Notes: generated from the letters alone by a model not told the origin. A stretch of 12,559 nt of DNA from JALONO01 sp038209965 (GCA_038209965.1 JBBQXF010000136.1:1-12559), one strand, 5' to 3'. Counted from the stretch's first letter, positions 1-7,736 are shown. Made by a program: numbers and translations.

Positions 1-300
1 TTAAACGGGTATGCAAATTAACTTAAATTACTGATAATCAAATAATTATAGAAATAAGTAATTTATTTAAAATCAAGCCAATTATTCATAACTAATTTAT
101 TTTCAATTAGTTATGAATAATTAGAGCACCTAAACAGTTACCCTTTTATTATTATTTGAAGGACGAAACAAGTAATGCCAAGACTTCACTTAAAATCTTC
201 ACTGGAATATTTGACCTTTGCAAGTCAAGAATTCCTAAAGTAAGAACGTCTGGTGCAATTCCCTCAATACCTCTTTTGCCACCCTCAAAACCAACCACCA
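1..300. other. AT-rich region upstream of the methyltransferase, no convincing gene
   Basis: Apart from the hairpin at 80-122 I see no gene. A short reading frame starts with ATG at 175 in the same frame as the methyltransferase and hits TAA at 241 after 22 codons. The frame then reopens with a GTG at 253. This may be chance, or an N-terminal extension cut off by a stop. No clean TAnnTTTG promoter was found. Confidence 0.5.
80..122. repeat. Perfect AT-rich hairpin (18-bp arms, 7-base loop)
   Basis: The arms at 80-97 and 105-122 are exact reverse complements around a 7-base loop, with no mismatch. It lies about 180 bases upstream of the methyltransferase start. It could be a transcription terminator for a gene to the left of the window, although no T-tract follows directly, or a binding or recombination site. 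The sequence proves the palindrome but not the role. Confidence 0.6.
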
Positions 301-1443
301 ATGTTTAAAATTAAAGAGGAGGAAAAAACAGACTACACCTACCTTGGACTTTTTTCAGGTGCAGGGGGACTTGACCTTGGCTTTGACCTTGCAGGTTTTC
401 AACATACAGAATCAAATGAGATTTTAGATTACGCTGCAACCACTTTGAAAAATAATAGACCTGATTGGAATATAATTTGTGGAGATATAAGAGAATACAC
501 CCCAACTTTCAAAAAGGGCCTTGATGTACTCTTGGCAGGTTTCCCATGCCAGGGATTTTCACTTGGCGGTAACCGCAATGAAGACGATGAAAGAAATACA
601 CTTTACCGTGAAGTAATAAGGATTGCAAGATATATGCAACCGAGGATAATTGTTATGGAAAATGTTCTAAACCTTAGGACTATGACCCACCCGGAAACTG
701 GCAAGTCTTTTTCACAACAAATTTCTGATGAACTTTCAGCTATTGGCTACTCAACTACGTTTGATTTTTTCAGAGTATCACAACACGGCGTACCTCAAAC
801 AAGAAGACGTTTTATTTTTGTAGCTTTTAAAGGAGATGTTTTAAAAACTTTCAGATTTCCAAAACCATTAAAAGATACAACCATTAAAAATTTTATTTAT
901 GACTTGGGTCAGGACTTATCTATAAAATTGCCTAATCACAATCCTAAGTGGGGTTTTAAGAGTTATGCTCATACTGAAACTGATGAAGTGATAGATGAAA
1001 GTGAAATTTCAATCCCGGTAAGATTAAGCAGAACAGCATCAGAAGGTAATCCCGTAAGAGATTTTAATTCACCTTTCCCTGCAATTGACACAGCGACTGT
1101 TTGGGGTTGGGCAAAAGGAAATGTACAAGCAGAAAGAATAGTGAAGGATAGGACTGACGGAGCAATGTTTGTTAGAAATCCCGAAAGCGAAGCAAGACTA
1201 TGGCGCATCAAAGCAAGTAAAATCAGAGCCTTTACTGCAAGGGAATACGCAAGGATACAAACCTTTCCAGACGATTGGATATTTTACGGAAATAACAAAA
1301 GAGAACTTCAATTACAAATAGGAAATGCTGTTCCTGTTTTATTCGCAAAAAGAATTGCATTAAAAATCAAAGAGACATTGGAAGTATTAGACGGCAAATC
1401 AGAATCACTAGTTGAAGTTGGCGAACAGACCCGTTTATTCTGA
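301..1443 (+). CDS. C5-cytosine DNA methyltransferase (orphan type II-like)
   Basis: This enzyme transfers a methyl group from S-adenosylmethionine to carbon 5 of cytosine in a specific DNA site. Numbered from the ATG at 301 (380 aa), the motifs are complete and in order: motif I FSGAGGLDLGF (18-28), motif IV GFPCQGFS with catalytic Cys83, motif VI ENV with Glu120, motif VIII QTRRR (166-170), motif IX RxYARIQTFPD (314-324) and motif X QIGNAVPV (339-346). The variable target-recognition region is about 200-310. An in-frame GTG at 253 would add 16 residues, but ATG 301 sits just before the conserved core. The length is normal for a type II methyltransferase. No restriction endonuclease is visible beside it, so it is an orphan here or paired outside the window. 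It is AT-rich compared with the genome core, suggesting transfer. Target site unknown. Confidence 0.93.
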   Translation: MFKIKEEEKTDYTYLGLFSGAGGLDLGFDLAGFQHTESNEILDYAATTLKNNRPDWNIICGDIREYTPTFKKGLDVLLAGFPCQGFSLGGNRNEDDERNTLYREVIRIARYMQPRIIVMENVLNLRTMTHPETGKSFSQQISDELSAIGYSTTFDFFRVSQHGVPQTRRRFIFVAFKGDVLKTFRFPKPLKDTTIKNFIYDLGQDLSIKLPNHNPKWGFKSYAHTETDEVIDESEISIPVRLSRTASEGNPVRDFNSPFPAIDTATVWGWAKGNVQAERIVKDRTDGAMFVRNPESEARLWRIKASKIRAFTAREYARIQTFPDDWIFYGNNKRELQLQIGNAVPVLFAKRIALKIKETLEVLDGKSESLVEVGEQTRLF

Positions 1444-1470
1444 GGGCATCACGAGAAGAAGGGCTTTCTA

Positions 1471-1559
1471 CAACATTGCATTTCCAAAAGCGGGGTAGAA
1501 GTGCTGAATTAAACATTTATGGTTTTAAATCCTGCCCTTCGCCAAGCCAAAAAAGGTTA
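1471..1559 (+). repeat. attC-like / dispersed hairpin element, copy 1
   Basis: This copy ends with CCTTCGCCAAGCC (1536-1548), seven bases and GTTA (1556-1559), preceded by CATTTATGGT (1514-1523). The same arrangement with the same 20-base spacing from CCTTCG to GTTA recurs at 2370-2393. A left half with AAAAGCGGGG (1486-1495) can pair imperfectly with the CCCTTCGCC side. The left boundary (CAAC at 1471) is approximate. It sits directly between the methyltransferase stop and a decayed small gene. Integron attC sites end in a GTTRRRY-like core and fold as imperfect hairpins; this element matches loosely, so a Bacteroidota dispersed repeat is the main alternative. Confidence 0.55.
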
Positions 1560-1571
1560 TATGTCAATTGG

Positions 1572-1811
1572 ATGAACGAATTTAAAGTATCGAACAGACA
1601 AACTTTCATTAGATTTCTTAACTTGTTACGCGAGGATTTTTTGGACAATCCTGAAGGTTGGGAAAGCAAAATTTTACCTGACTTTTTAGAAGCGTTAAGT
1701 GCTTGCACAGAAGATATATAAGGTTATTACGGCAAAACTAAATATTAATGCTGATCAGCCGGACTGGTCAATGTTTATTGACATTTTAAAGGTGCTAAAA
1801 TTTACGAATAG
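1572..1811 (+). pseudogene. Decayed small protein of a DUF7660-like family
   Basis: From ATG 1572 the frame reads about 49 codons (with DNPEGWESK and DFLEAL segments) to TAA at 1719-1721. The similarity to small proteins with a W-E, DFLEAL, acidic DGYY, and terminal AKIYE pattern (I believe Pfam DUF7660) continues past the stop. GYYGK follows in the same frame, LNINADQPDWSMFIDI in the frame shifted by one extra A in the A-run 1734-1737, and FKGAKIYE back in the original frame after a lost T in the run 1784-1787, ending at TAG 1809-1811. So one nonsense change (GAA to TAA is one substitution) and two compensating homopolymer indels break a gene of about 80 codons. The family name comes from memory; the reconstruction is read from the sequence. 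Function unknown. Confidence 0.65.
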
Positions 1812-1816
1812 AAAGA

Positions 1817-2245
1817 ATGACCTTGCAAAAACAAATAATAAATTGGTTAGCGATTGAACGGCAACAACCCGCAGACTGGCTTTCGGAAATATTTTATTAG
1901 GACAAATGGGACATGGAGTTTTTCTCAATACTTGTAACAGACTATTTCGTATTTGACGACAATTTAAGCATATTTAAAGATATTATGACAACATATTCAA
2001 TTCAAAACCTAAAAACGCTCGTGGACGGACGTAAAAGAATTGAGAGCAAAGACAATTCGATTATTTCATTGCCAAGACTTGGATCAGACAAAAAAAATGA
2101 CATCATTGTAAAACAGGTGGATAGTTTTCTAAACTTAAACTCTATAAATATTAACAATGTAACTATTCGGGAAATTGAGGGAAGTGGAACGATAGCGGTT
2201 GATTTAAAGGACGAAGACAAATTAGAAATGAAAAAGCCACAGTAG
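1817..2245 (+). pseudogene. Hypothetical protein interrupted by an in-frame TAG
   Basis: An ATG at 1817, five bases after the end of the preceding decayed gene, opens a frame of 27 codons (MTLQKQIINW...WLSEIFY). It stops at TAG 1898-1900 and continues in the same frame (DKWDMEFFSILVTDYF...) to TAA at 2245. Reading through, the protein would be 142 residues, soluble, with aromatic and acidic N-terminal content and no signal peptide or membrane segment. CAG or AAG to TAG is one substitution, so recent inactivation is the simplest reading. A shorter 110-residue product from ATG 1913 could still be made. I do not recognise the family. Its context, a small unknown gene next to attC-like elements, fits cassette cargo. 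Confidence 0.5.
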
Positions 2246-2265
2246 GTATGGGAAAAGCTAGTCCA

Positions 2266-2393
2266 TAACAGCACTTACAAGAAATTGGCGGGGTTTCGTA
2301 TTCCAAATAAAGTTTGGTGGTTAATGGAGGTTTAGTTCTCTGCGTCAATATTTGTGGTAAAAATCGCCACCTTCGCCAAGCCGCAGAACGTTA
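2266..2393 (+). repeat. attC-like / dispersed hairpin element, copy 2
   Basis: The element starts with TAAC (2266-2269) and ends with GTTA (2390-2393), which are inverted. Just inside, TTGGCG (2285-2290) is the inverse of CGCCAA (2374-2379). ATTTGTGGT at 2350 and CCTTCGCCAAGCC at 2370-2382 match copy 1 in order and spacing. At about 128 bp it fits the size range known for attC sites, but the gap between outer and inner boxes (14-19 bases) is longer than the classical one. It sits 20 bases after the broken gene ending at 2245 and near the switch to GC-rich sequence. Confidence 0.55.
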
Positions 2394-2487
2394 CCAATGA
2401 CACTATTGCCGCATCCCAGTAGTCGCCCGCCCTGTCCCGGCAATTGTATTAACTCCCGTTAACATTGATTCAAGTCGCATTAACCTA

Positions 2488-2514
2488 TTGTTGGGCAACG
2501 ATAAAATAGTTTTG
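2488..2514 (+). promoter_or_regulatory. Probable Bacteroidota promoter for the outer-membrane barrel gene
   Basis: TAGTTTTG at 2507-2514 fits the Bacteroidota -7 consensus TAnnTTTG. A TTG at 2488-2490 lies 16 bases upstream, slightly closer than the usual spacing of about 19. Transcription would begin about 20 bases before ATG 2538. Confidence 0.4.
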
Positions 2515-2537
2515 GGGGCACTGATAAAACCTTTACC

Positions 2538-5369
2538 ATGAAAAAACTTTTCCTGTTGCTGCTCTTCATCGTCCCGGCGGCCACTTATGCCCAAAAACTC
2601 AATATCAAGGCCATTCTCACCGATGCCGAGTCGGCCCCGCTGCCTTTTGCCACGGTGATGCTCTTGCAGGCCAAGGACTCGTCGCTGGTCACCTTTACCC
2701 GCTCGGATGACAAAGGGGCGCTGGAATTCAAGAACCTCAACCCCGGCAATTACCTCCTCAAAGTTACTTTTGTGGGATATAATACACTTTTTCAGGCCCT
2801 GCCCGACGGCAAGACTGGCCTGTTGGAGTTGGGCACAATCAAAATGCAGGTTGGCTCGAAACAACTGCAAGAAGTGACCATCGAGGGCGAGCGCAACGCC
2901 GTCACGATCAAAAAGGACACCATCGAGTTCAACGCTTCCTCTTTCAAGACCAACAAGCCCAATGCTTCCACTGAGGAATTGCTCAAGCGGATGCCCGGCA
3001 TGGAAGTGGACAAAGATGGGGCCATCCGCGTGCAGGGCGAAGCCGTGCAACGCGTGACCGTGAATGGCAAACAGTTTTTTGGCACTGACCCCAAATTGGC
3101 CACCCGCAACTTGCCCGCCGATGCGGTAGAAAGTGTGCAAGTATTTGACCGCCAGTCGGATCAAGCTACTTTTTCGGGCATCGATGACGGCCAGCGCGAA
3201 AAAACCATTAACCTCAAAATCAAGGAAAAATACCTAACTTCCAATTTCGGCAATGCATCGGTGGGAGCAGGCGCGGATCGCCAAAGCAACCTCCGCTACG
3301 AAAACAAAGCCACTTTCAACCGATTTACGCCCAAAACCCAGCTTTCGTTTCTGGGCATGGGCAACAACGTGAACCAGCAAGGGTTTTCGCCCGGTGATTT
3401 TGCCAATTTTAGTGGCATGAGCCGGGGCGGTGGTGGTGGGGGAGGGGGCGGTTTTGTGATGCGCTCTGGCGGGGGAGGCTCTGCCCAGGGTGTGCCGCTC
3501 AACTTTGGGGGCCGCCAGTTCGGGTTCTTGAGCAACTGGGCCGGCGGGGCCAACTTCAACCACCAGTTCAATCCCAAAAGCGAACTCAATGGCAGCTATT
3601 TCTACAACCACAACGACCAAGCCCAAGACCAGCGGGTGCTGCAAGACAATTTTATCCCGGGCCGCTCCTTCAATTCTGACCAGCAAACTGCCAGCCGCAA
3701 TGTGGTGAACAGTCACCGGGGCACGTTTGTCTTGGATCAAAAACTGGACTCGATGAATTCGTTCCGCCTCACTTCCAACCTGTCGTACTCCCAAACCGAC
3801 CAGTTGATCAATAGCAACAGCGAAACCCTGAATTCGAGCAATGTGCTCCAGAACGACAGCCGGCGCGATACCTATAATGCAGGCACCTCATTGGGCATGA
3901 ACAACAACCTTTTGCTCCGCCATCGTTTTCAGAAAAAAGGGCGCACCTTGTCGGCCAACTTAATCTTCAATTTCAACAATGGCAACAGCGATGGGACATT
4001 GGAAGCCCTGAACCGCTTCTATTTGCCCAATGGAACCGTGGCCAATACTCAAAAAATCAACCAAGTAAATACCCAGACCACTGATTCACGGACAGTTGGG
4101 GTCAATTTCTCCTATACCGAACCATTGGGCAAACGAAAGTTCTTGGAGTTCAACTACAATTTTAATACTACCCGTAGCGATGTGAACCGCGAAGTGTATG
4201 ACCTGCGCGATGCGGGTGAGCGCATGTTCAACACCAATTTGAGCAATATTTTCAACAATGATTTCGTTTACCACCGCCCCGGGGCCAACTTCCGTTTGGT
4301 GCGCGACAAATGGAACTTTACCACTGGCTTTAATGTCCAATCCACCCAATTGAACGGCCAGTTGGTGCTGCGCCAAACGGTGATCAACCGCCAGTTCAAT
4401 AATTTTCTCCCGGTGATGCGGTTCAGCTATAATTTCTCCACCACGCGCCGGATCGGGTTTGAGTACGAGACCAGCGTACAGGAACCCAGCATGACCCAGT
4501 TGCAGCCAGTGGTCGACAATGCCGATCCGCTCAACATCAGCATTGGCAATCCCAACCTGCGGCCCGAGTACAATAACCGCCTGCGTTTCGACTTTCGGAG
4601 TTTTAACCCAGTGAGCGGCATCAACTTTTTTGCCCTCATGCTTGCCAATTATACCCAAAATTCAATTGTCAATTCGGTCAACATTGACCGCCAGTTTGTG
4701 CGCACCAGTATGCCCGTGAACGTGCGTGACCGCTCCCTGCTCACCGGGGTGCTCAACTTTGGCTTCCCGATCAAAAAAATCAACAGCCGGATCAATGTTG
4801 GCTCGCGCAATACTTACACCCGCCTGATCAACCTGCTCAACGAAACGGAGAATTTTACGAGCAATTACAACTTGGGCGGCAATGTACGCTACCAGTTCAA
4901 CTACAAAGAATGGTTTGATTTGGCATTTACCGGTGATTGGTCTTACCAAGAAAATGTGTTCAGCAATGCGGCTGGCCAGCCCAACCAAGTGACGATGAAC
5001 CAAACTTACGGAGCCGATGTGACCTTCGGGCTGCCCGGTGGCCTGCGACTGGTCCATGATTTTGATTACATTATTTTCAACAATCAAACCACGGGCTTCC
5101 GGCAGAGCATTCCGTTGTGGAACATCTCCTTGTCCAAATTTATTCTCAAGGACAAGAAGGGCGAGGTGAAATTTACGGTCGTGAACGCCCTGGATCGCAA
5201 CATTGGCCTATCGCAGCAGGTGACAGCCAACTTTGTCCAGCAGTCGGTCATCAATACCCTTGGGCGCTATTTCCTGCTTTCGTTCACTTATTCGCTCAAC
5301 AAAGCCCTCAACCCCATGAATGGGCGCGGTGGCCCTGGCGGGGGGATGATGCAGATGATCCGCCAATAA
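2538..5369 (+). CDS. Outer-membrane beta-barrel protein, TonB-receptor-like, with CarboxypepD-like N-terminal domain
   Basis: A 943-aa outer-membrane protein. A signal peptide spans residues 1-18 (MKKLFLLLLFIVPAATYA, cleavage before Gln19). A carboxypeptidase-D-regulatory-like beta-sandwich lies at about 22-108, ending GNYLLKVTFVGY. A plug-like domain follows at about 112-230, with the ELLKRMPGMEVDKDGAIRVQG and VTVNGKQFFGTDP segments typical of this family. The rest, about 235-920, is rich in alternating aromatic and polar residues and NxNF-type strands, fitting an OMP_b-brl_3 barrel. Gly297-Gly305 is a nine-glycine run in a likely loop. The C-terminus is a Gly/Met-rich tail (GRGGPGGGMMQMIRQ) rather than a terminal aromatic residue, which is common in Cytophagales homologues as I recall. 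No partner SusD gene is next to it, so the substrate cannot be named. It is monocistronic and followed by a strong hairpin. Confidence 0.88.
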   Translation: MKKLFLLLLFIVPAATYAQKLNIKAILTDAESAPLPFATVMLLQAKDSSLVTFTRSDDKGALEFKNLNPGNYLLKVTFVGYNTLFQALPDGKTGLLELGTIKMQVGSKQLQEVTIEGERNAVTIKKDTIEFNASSFKTNKPNASTEELLKRMPGMEVDKDGAIRVQGEAVQRVTVNGKQFFGTDPKLATRNLPADAVESVQVFDRQSDQATFSGIDDGQREKTINLKIKEKYLTSNFGNASVGAGADRQSNLRYENKATFNRFTPKTQLSFLGMGNNVNQQGFSPGDFANFSGMSRGGGGGGGGGFVMRSGGGGSAQGVPLNFGGRQFGFLSNWAGGANFNHQFNPKSELNGSYFYNHNDQAQDQRVLQDNFIPGRSFNSDQQTASRNVVNSHRGTFVLDQKLDSMNSFRLTSNLSYSQTDQLINSNSETLNSSNVLQNDSRRDTYNAGTSLGMNNNLLLRHRFQKKGRTLSANLIFNFNNGNSDGTLEALNRFYLPNGTVANTQKINQVNTQTTDSRTVGVNFSYTEPLGKRKFLEFNYNFNTTRSDVNREVYDLRDAGERMFNTNLSNIFNNDFVYHRPGANFRLVRDKWNFTTGFNVQSTQLNGQLVLRQTVINRQFNNFLPVMRFSYNFSTTRRIGFEYETSVQEPSMTQLQPVVDNADPLNISIGNPNLRPEYNNRLRFDFRSFNPVSGINFFALMLANYTQNSIVNSVNIDRQFVRTSMPVNVRDRSLLTGVLNFGFPIKKINSRINVGSRNTYTRLINLLNETENFTSNYNLGGNVRYQFNYKEWFDLAFTGDWSYQENVFSNAAGQPNQVTMNQTYGADVTFGLPGGLRLVHDFDYIIFNNQTTGFRQSIPLWNISLSKFILKDKKGEVKFTVVNALDRNIGLSQQVTANFVQQSVINTLGRYFLLSFTYSLNKALNPMNGRGGPGGGMMQMIRQ

Positions 5370-5416
5370 AATATGCCCGTTGATACGCGATGTATCGCGC
5401 ATCAACGGGCATATTT
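5369..5416. terminator. Long palindromic hairpin after the outer-membrane barrel gene
   Basis: The arms 5370-5384 and 5401-5415 are perfect inverse repeats (A5369/T5416 extends them). Inside, CGCGA (5386-5390) pairs with TCGCG (5395-5399) around a TGTA loop, with one A/C mismatch between. It overlaps the last base of the stop codon. Lying between convergent genes, it probably terminates transcription, possibly in both directions. Confidence 0.7.
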
Positions 5417-5472
5417 ACAATTTCACCAAAATAATGTTTCCGGTTTTTGGCGCGAATGGTTATGAAATAGGC

Positions 5473-5526
5473 ATTGTCAGGTCCCATCTGCCCAATTACA
5501 AAATTGGGCAGATGGGACCTGACAGT
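5473..5526. repeat. Perfect 22-bp-arm hairpin between convergent genes
   Basis: The arms 5476-5497 and 5502-5523 match perfectly around a 4-base loop (ACAA). T5475/A5524 and further pairs extend the stem. It lies 12 bases beyond the stop codon of the minus-strand glycosyltransferase, so it is well placed as that operon's terminator, but it is longer and more perfect than most terminators. A REP-like mobile hairpin is an alternative. Confidence 0.7.
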
Positions 5527-5537
5527 TATTCTTGCAT

Positions 5538-6821
5538 TTATTCATTCCGGTCTCTGGCCAATGTCTGGTACAAGGCTTGGTATTTGGCCACTTGGGCGGG
5601 CAGATCATATTGGGTCAGGGCCGCTTGCCGGATGCTGGCCCGGTCAAAGGCACCATTGGCCAAAAAAGCGGACAAGGCTTGGCGCAGGGCATCGGCACTC
5701 ACGTCGCGGCACAGGTAGCCGTTGTGGCCGTGGTCAATCATTTCTACAATGCCCCCGCGTGGAAAAGCAATCACCGGAGTGCCACACAGGAGCGATTCGC
5801 TGATTACATTGGGCAGGTTTTCGGCCACTGACGGCATCACAAACACATCGGCTGCGGAGTAGGCCAAGGCCATCAGCCGTTCGTCGGCAATAACCCCCAG
5901 GGATACGATCGGGTAGTTGATTTGCGACATACCAGCTTGGTTGGTGCCAATGGCGCACACCACGAGTTGGTCAAGGGGGTAATCCAACTGGTTCAGGGCT
6001 TCCACCAAGTAGCCGAAACCCTTCCTGGGATTGTCCAATGAATTGGCCGCAAACAGGATTACTTTTTTATCAAGGGGAATATTGAGGACTTCGCGGGCCA
6101 GTGCTTGCGCAATCGGACGGAGCGCCTGGCCATCTACCCCGTTACAGATGTGCGTATGGGCATAGCGGCCAAATGCCCGGCTCTGCTGCGAACGGGCCAT
6201 TAGCCACCGCGAAGGGCTGACCAAGTGCAGTTGGGCCGGGGTGAGTGATTGAAGCACCGCTAGTTTTTCTTCCATCGCGTTGGCCGCAAACTTGGGTTCG
6301 GAGGTTCCGATCAGTTGGGGGCAGGGGGCACAGGTAGTGGTGTAGCCGGTGCAGGCATCGGAGTGGTGACATCCCCCAGTAAAAGGGCTCATGTCGTGCA
6401 TGGTCCACACTACCCGCTTTTGGGGCCAATACTTGGCAATTTTTTTAAAAAAGCTGGTATAATCAACAAATTCAGTGATGTAGTGCAAGTTGATCAGATC
6501 GGCTTGGCGAAAAGCTTCGGTGCGGGTGACATCGACCGGGGAATGGAGCGAGGAAAAAAACTCGTAGCCCACCGGTCGGTTCTCCAGCAATTTTTTGAGG
6601 TGGCGATAATAGAAAAACGCTTTGATTTTTTCGGTCAGGATCTGGGGGGCGTTTTGCGGCAACTGATTGTACGCCCAGTGGTTGGGAATGCCCGGCGTAG
6701 TGCGGCTTATGGTGAGCAATTGGGAGTTCTCGCCCGCTTGGCGCAAACCAGTATGCAGTCGGATCGCCGCTCGCGCCGCGCCACCCAGGCTATCATACGT
6801 AGAGAGGTGAAGTATATTCAC
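5538..6821 (-). CDS. GT4-family glycosyltransferase
   Basis: A 427-aa retaining sugar transferase with a GT-B fold that moves a sugar from a nucleotide donor to an unknown acceptor, probably a surface polysaccharide. It begins MNILHLSTYDSLGGAARAA, the standard first strand and GGAARA loop of the acceptor domain in WcaL-like enzymes. The start is GTG (6821), chosen because the conserved N-terminus begins there. A histidine/cysteine cluster (GGCHHSDAC...CAPCPQL) sits in the N-terminal half, as in many homologues. The donor domain has the GT4 E-x7-E motif: Glu334 and Glu342 in AENLPNVISE, then GTPVIAFPRGGIVEMI. It is the last gene of a three-gene operon, 8 bases after the beta-lactamase-like gene, and is followed by a strong hairpin. 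Confidence 0.88.
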   Translation of the reverse strand: MNILHLSTYDSLGGAARAAIRLHTGLRQAGENSQLLTISRTTPGIPNHWAYNQLPQNAPQILTEKIKAFFYYRHLKKLLENRPVGYEFFSSLHSPVDVTRTEAFRQADLINLHYITEFVDYTSFFKKIAKYWPQKRVVWTMHDMSPFTGGCHHSDACTGYTTTCAPCPQLIGTSEPKFAANAMEEKLAVLQSLTPAQLHLVSPSRWLMARSQQSRAFGRYAHTHICNGVDGQALRPIAQALAREVLNIPLDKKVILFAANSLDNPRKGFGYLVEALNQLDYPLDQLVVCAIGTNQAGMSQINYPIVSLGVIADERLMALAYSAADVFVMPSVAENLPNVISESLLCGTPVIAFPRGGIVEMIDHGHNGYLCRDVSADALRQALSAFLANGAFDRASIRQAALTQYDLPAQVAKYQALYQTLARDRNE

Positions 6822-6829
6822 AGAGGCGG

Positions 6830-7732
6830 CTATTTTTGGTGGACGTGGGCATAAATCATGGCCGACACTTCGGCCATGGCGGCTACACCCGCTGCTGGAT
6901 CGGTCAATTTACGGGAGAGCAGTACGATGACGTATTGTTCTCCGTTGGGCAACATCACCACACCCGAATCATGGCGCACGCCTTTAATTTCCCCCGTTTT
7001 ATGGGCCACCCGCACTTCTTTGGGCAATTGGGCCGGGATAATGTCGTTGAATTTTTGATCCAGTAAAATGGCCTCCATTTCATTGCTGGCGGCATGGCCC
7101 ACGGTTTTGCGCTGGGCAATTTGGGCAAACAGGACGGCCAAGCCCCGGGCAGTGACGGTGTTGTTCAAGCCCTGATCAAATGCCTTTTGGTCTTCTACCC
7201 CGCGCAGTACCTGAATGCCCGCTACCCCCATTGCCTGCATGGTTTTGGTCACTTGCTGGGCCCCCACTTTCTGAATCAAGAGGTTGGTGGCCAAGTTACT
7301 GCTGTAAGTGATCATGTCGTACACCAACTGGCGAACGGTGCGTTGTTCACCCAAGTGATGGTAGAGATCCTGCCCGCTGTCGTCGGCGGTGTCGAGCTGG
7401 TAGGGGCTGCCATCCACAATACTGGCAAAAGAATTGGTGAGCAACAAGGAATCTTGCAAGCTAAATTTACCATCATTGGCTTGCCGGAACACTTCCACCA
7501 TCACGGGGGTCTTCATGGTGCTGGCGGCATGAAATGGGGTATCGGCATTTAGGAACAGGCTGTCACCCGGCTTTTCCAAGTGCTGGAACGCCACGCCAAA
7601 TTCGCCCGGCACTTTGGCCAAGCGGACTTCAATTTGCTGGGCCAGTGTTGTCAATTTATCTTGGTTGGGGTTAGTTTGACAAGCTGCCACCGGGAGGCAA
7701 GCGATCAGGAAACCGATTTTCCGCCAGTGCAT
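6830..7732 (-). CDS. Class A beta-lactamase-fold serine hydrolase, lipoprotein
   Basis: Numbered from the ATG at 7732 (300 aa): a lipoprotein signal MHWRKIGFLIACLPVAAC with lipid-anchored Cys18, then a beta-lactamase2-type domain. The motifs are Ser71-x-x-Lys74 (STMK, nucleophile), Ser144-Ser-Asn146 in the SxN position, and Lys245-Thr-Gly (KTG). The omega-loop region reads RGVEDQKAFDQGLNN (177-191): the Glu and the LN are not in the canonical E-x-x-L-N spacing, so I cannot say that it hydrolyses beta-lactams. Related serine hydrolases with this motif are widespread in Bacteroidota. An in-frame ATG at 7765 lies within the upstream gene; 7732 is preferred because it begins directly at the signal peptide, 4 bases after that gene's stop. 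Probably periplasmic and membrane-anchored. Confidence 0.87.
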   Translation of the reverse strand: MHWRKIGFLIACLPVAACQTNPNQDKLTTLAQQIEVRLAKVPGEFGVAFQHLEKPGDSLFLNADTPFHAASTMKTPVMVEVFRQANDGKFSLQDSLLLTNSFASIVDGSPYQLDTADDSGQDLYHHLGEQRTVRQLVYDMITYSSNLATNLLIQKVGAQQVTKTMQAMGVAGIQVLRGVEDQKAFDQGLNNTVTARGLAVLFAQIAQRKTVGHAASNEMEAILLDQKFNDIIPAQLPKEVRVAHKTGEIKGVRHDSGVVMLPNGEQYVIVLLSRKLTDPAAGVAAMAEVSAMIYAHVHQK

Positions 7733-7736
7733 CCGT

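Noticed and set aside
175..243. 22-codon peptide upstream of and in frame with the methyltransferase
   Set aside because: Too short and not recognisable as a leader peptide or controller protein; kept only as a possible cut-off N-terminal extension.
2403..3164. Long minus-strand frames opposite the outer-membrane barrel gene (also 3234-3794, 4086-4658)
   Set aside because: They mirror the codon pattern of a clear gene, have no motif or start context, and are shadows of GC-rich coding sequence.
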